Source: Chloroflexota bacterium
GTDB lineage: Bacteria > Chloroflexota > Anaerolineae > Aggregatilineales > UBA3940
Length of the DNA stretch: 6,008 bases
NCBI GenBank assembly: GCA_024643825.1
Contig: JAHEME010000205.1
Location: 1 to 6,008 of the forward strand
Direction: 5' to 3'
Both the position numbers and the translations under genes were made by a program. Shown here piece after piece: positions 5,328 to 6,008 of this stretch. The notes under the pieces are model-generated. The model was given only the letters and a program-made list of their open reading frames with translations, was not told the origin of the DNA and did no database searches. Position 1 is the stretch's first letter, and each line of letters opens with the position of its first letter.

Positions 5328-5909
5328 ATGGAATCTTCCAAGCAGACTGCCAAGAGGCTCACCAGCCCAAGGCAATCCAGGGATGAGGAAGCAACTTCAG
5401 GCTCTTCGGAGCCTGAGTTCTTAGTAGTCGGCAAGATCGTACGTCCTCATGGCGTGCGCGGGGAGATCGGCATGAAGTTGATGACCGATCATCCTGAGCA
5501 TTTGCTGCAAGTAGAGACACTATATGTGGGGAAGGAGCATCGCCCCTATAGTGTGAAGCGGATGAGGCGACACCAAACGGGTATGATCATCCACTTTGAC
5601 AGCTTTACAGATCGAGACATGGCCGAAGTGCTGCGTGAACAACTGGTGCATGTCCATATCGATGATGCCGTACCGTTGGAAGAGGGCGAGTATTACCTGT
5701 TTCAAGTTGAGGGTATCGAGGTAGTTACGGAAGAGGGTGAGAGCCTTGGACATCTCAGTGGACTTCTTGAAACCGGGGCCAATGACGTTTACATCGTCAC
5801 TACTCCGGAAGGGGGCGAACTACTGCTCCCCGTGATCCCTGATGTAATCAAGAATGTGAACGTGCCAGACGGCGTTATGACTGTACATTTGTTAGAGGGG
5901 CTGCGTTAA
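5328..5909 (+). CDS. rimM: Ribosome maturation factor RimM
   Basis: RimM binds S19 and helps mature the head of the 30S subunit. The product has 193 residues. Residues 1-30 are a hydrophilic Ser/Arg/Glu-rich extension. The conserved RimM N domain starts FLVVGKIVRPHGVRGEI (31-47) and continues to about 115. The PRC-barrel domain follows, beginning EGEYYLFQVEGIEV (119-132), then GHLSGLLETGANDVYIV and LLLPVIPDVIKNV near the end. ATG 5328 is the only usual start codon between the in-frame TAG of khpA and the conserved core, so the extension is genuine unless a non-standard start is used. The nearest Shine-Dalgarno-like GGAG (5309-5312) is 15 nt away inside khpA, so translation may depend on termination of khpA 6 nt upstream. 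A greA-like gene follows where trmD would usually be found. Confidence 0.96.
   Translation: MESSKQTAKRLTSPRQSRDEEATSGSSEPEFLVVGKIVRPHGVRGEIGMKLMTDHPEHLLQVETLYVGKEHRPYSVKRMRRHQTGMIIHFDSFTDRDMAEVLREQLVHVHIDDAVPLEEGEYYLFQVEGIEVVTEEGESLGHLSGLLETGANDVYIVTTPEGGELLLPVIPDVIKNVNVPDGVMTVHLLEGLR
5396..5417 (+). other. UUCG-capped hairpin inside rimM
   Basis: TCAGGCTC (5397-5404) pairs perfectly with GAGCCTGA (5409-5416), and a T-G wobble (5396-5417) extends the stem to 9 bp. The loop is TTCG closed by C-G, the exceptionally stable cUUCGg tetraloop. It covers codons 24-30, ending exactly before the first residue of the conserved RimM core. No T-run follows. Confidence 0.75.
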
Positions 5910-5931
5910 GCAGCAAGGATGGTAGTAATCC

Positions 5932-6008
5932 GTGAAAGATCAATCTGGAAATCGCACATATCCAATGACGGCTGAAGCTCTCGAAGACCTTCGTGCTGAG
6001 TTGAAACA
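5932..6008 (+). CDS. greA: Probable transcription elongation factor GreA, N-terminal 25 codons (3' end outside window)
   Basis: GreA stimulates RNA cleavage by backtracked RNA polymerase. Only the start is present. After GTG at 5932 the product reads MKDQSGNRTYPMTAEALEDL and then RAELK. The YPMTxEGLExLxxEL pattern is the usual GreA N-terminus, the beginning of its coiled coil. AAGGA at 5915-5919 is 12 nt before the GTG. An in-frame ATG at 5965 would remove the residues before MTAE and has no clear ribosome binding site. The ATG at 5919 is in another frame and soon meets a stop. The gap after rimM is 22 nt, so it is probably in the same operon. The assignment rests on a short but distinctive stretch, and GreB or another Gre-like protein remains possible. 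Confidence 0.75.
   Translation, partial: MKDQSGNRTYPMTAEALEDLRAELK

Noticed and set aside
1..6008. Mobile element, CRISPR array, tRNA/rRNA or defence island
   Set aside because: No transposase, integrase, terminal inverted repeats, spaced direct repeats or RNA-gene signatures were seen; all genes are conserved housekeeping families in a sensible order.

Overview
This window looks like an ordinary bacterial chromosome segment of mid-range GC. It carries seven protein-coding genes, all on the + strand, plus one candidate leader ORF. In order they are: the 3' part of mutS2, a short leader-like ORF, an ABC-F ATPase gene, ffh, rpsP, khpA (KH-domain RNA-binding protein), rimM, and the first codons of a gene that reads as greA. 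The organism cannot be fixed from sequence alone. A Gram-positive-type ffh-rpsP-khpA-rimM cluster, an rpsP product with a long Ala/Glu-rich tail, a TTG and a GTG start, and rimM followed by greA rather than trmD would suit Chloroflexota or a similar lineage. That is a low-confidence inference. I see no transposase, integrase, tRNA, rRNA, CRISPR array or phage gene.

Region 1 (1-1038) is the C-terminal 345 residues of MutS2: the end of the ATPase domain, a coiled coil, a KOW-like connector and a Smr domain. Region 2 (1039-1252) is a compact regulatory interval. It holds a candidate promoter, a 28-codon ORF whose ATG lies almost on the predicted transcription start, a strong intrinsic-terminator hairpin, and then the Shine-Dalgarno of the ABC-F gene. 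There is no room for a promoter between the hairpin and that Shine-Dalgarno, so transcripts of the ABC-F gene should have to read through the hairpin. This is the architecture of a transcription attenuator. Region 3 (1253-2914) encodes a 553-residue ABC-F protein with two complete nucleotide-binding domains.

Region 4 (2915-3056) holds a hairpin without a U-tract, a near-consensus promoter (TTGACG, 17 bp, TAAAAT) whose spacer contains a run of seven G, and a small perfect stem-loop directly before the ffh start. Region 5 (3057-6008) is probably one operon for ribosome and membrane-targeting functions. Ffh is the signal recognition particle GTPase, S16 is a 30S protein, KhpA is a small RNA-binding protein, RimM matures the 30S head, and GreA rescues backtracked RNA polymerase. 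Gaps between these genes are 54, 33, 6 and 22 nt, and I see no terminator among them.

I found no convincing previously undescribed multi-gene system. The best lead is the attenuator-like leader of the ABC-F gene. Smaller leads are the Asp-to-His change in the MutS2 Smr LDxR motif, the poly-G tract in the ffh promoter spacer, the charge-partitioned repeat tail of S16, and a UUCG-capped hairpin at the junction between the RimM N-terminal extension and its conserved core.
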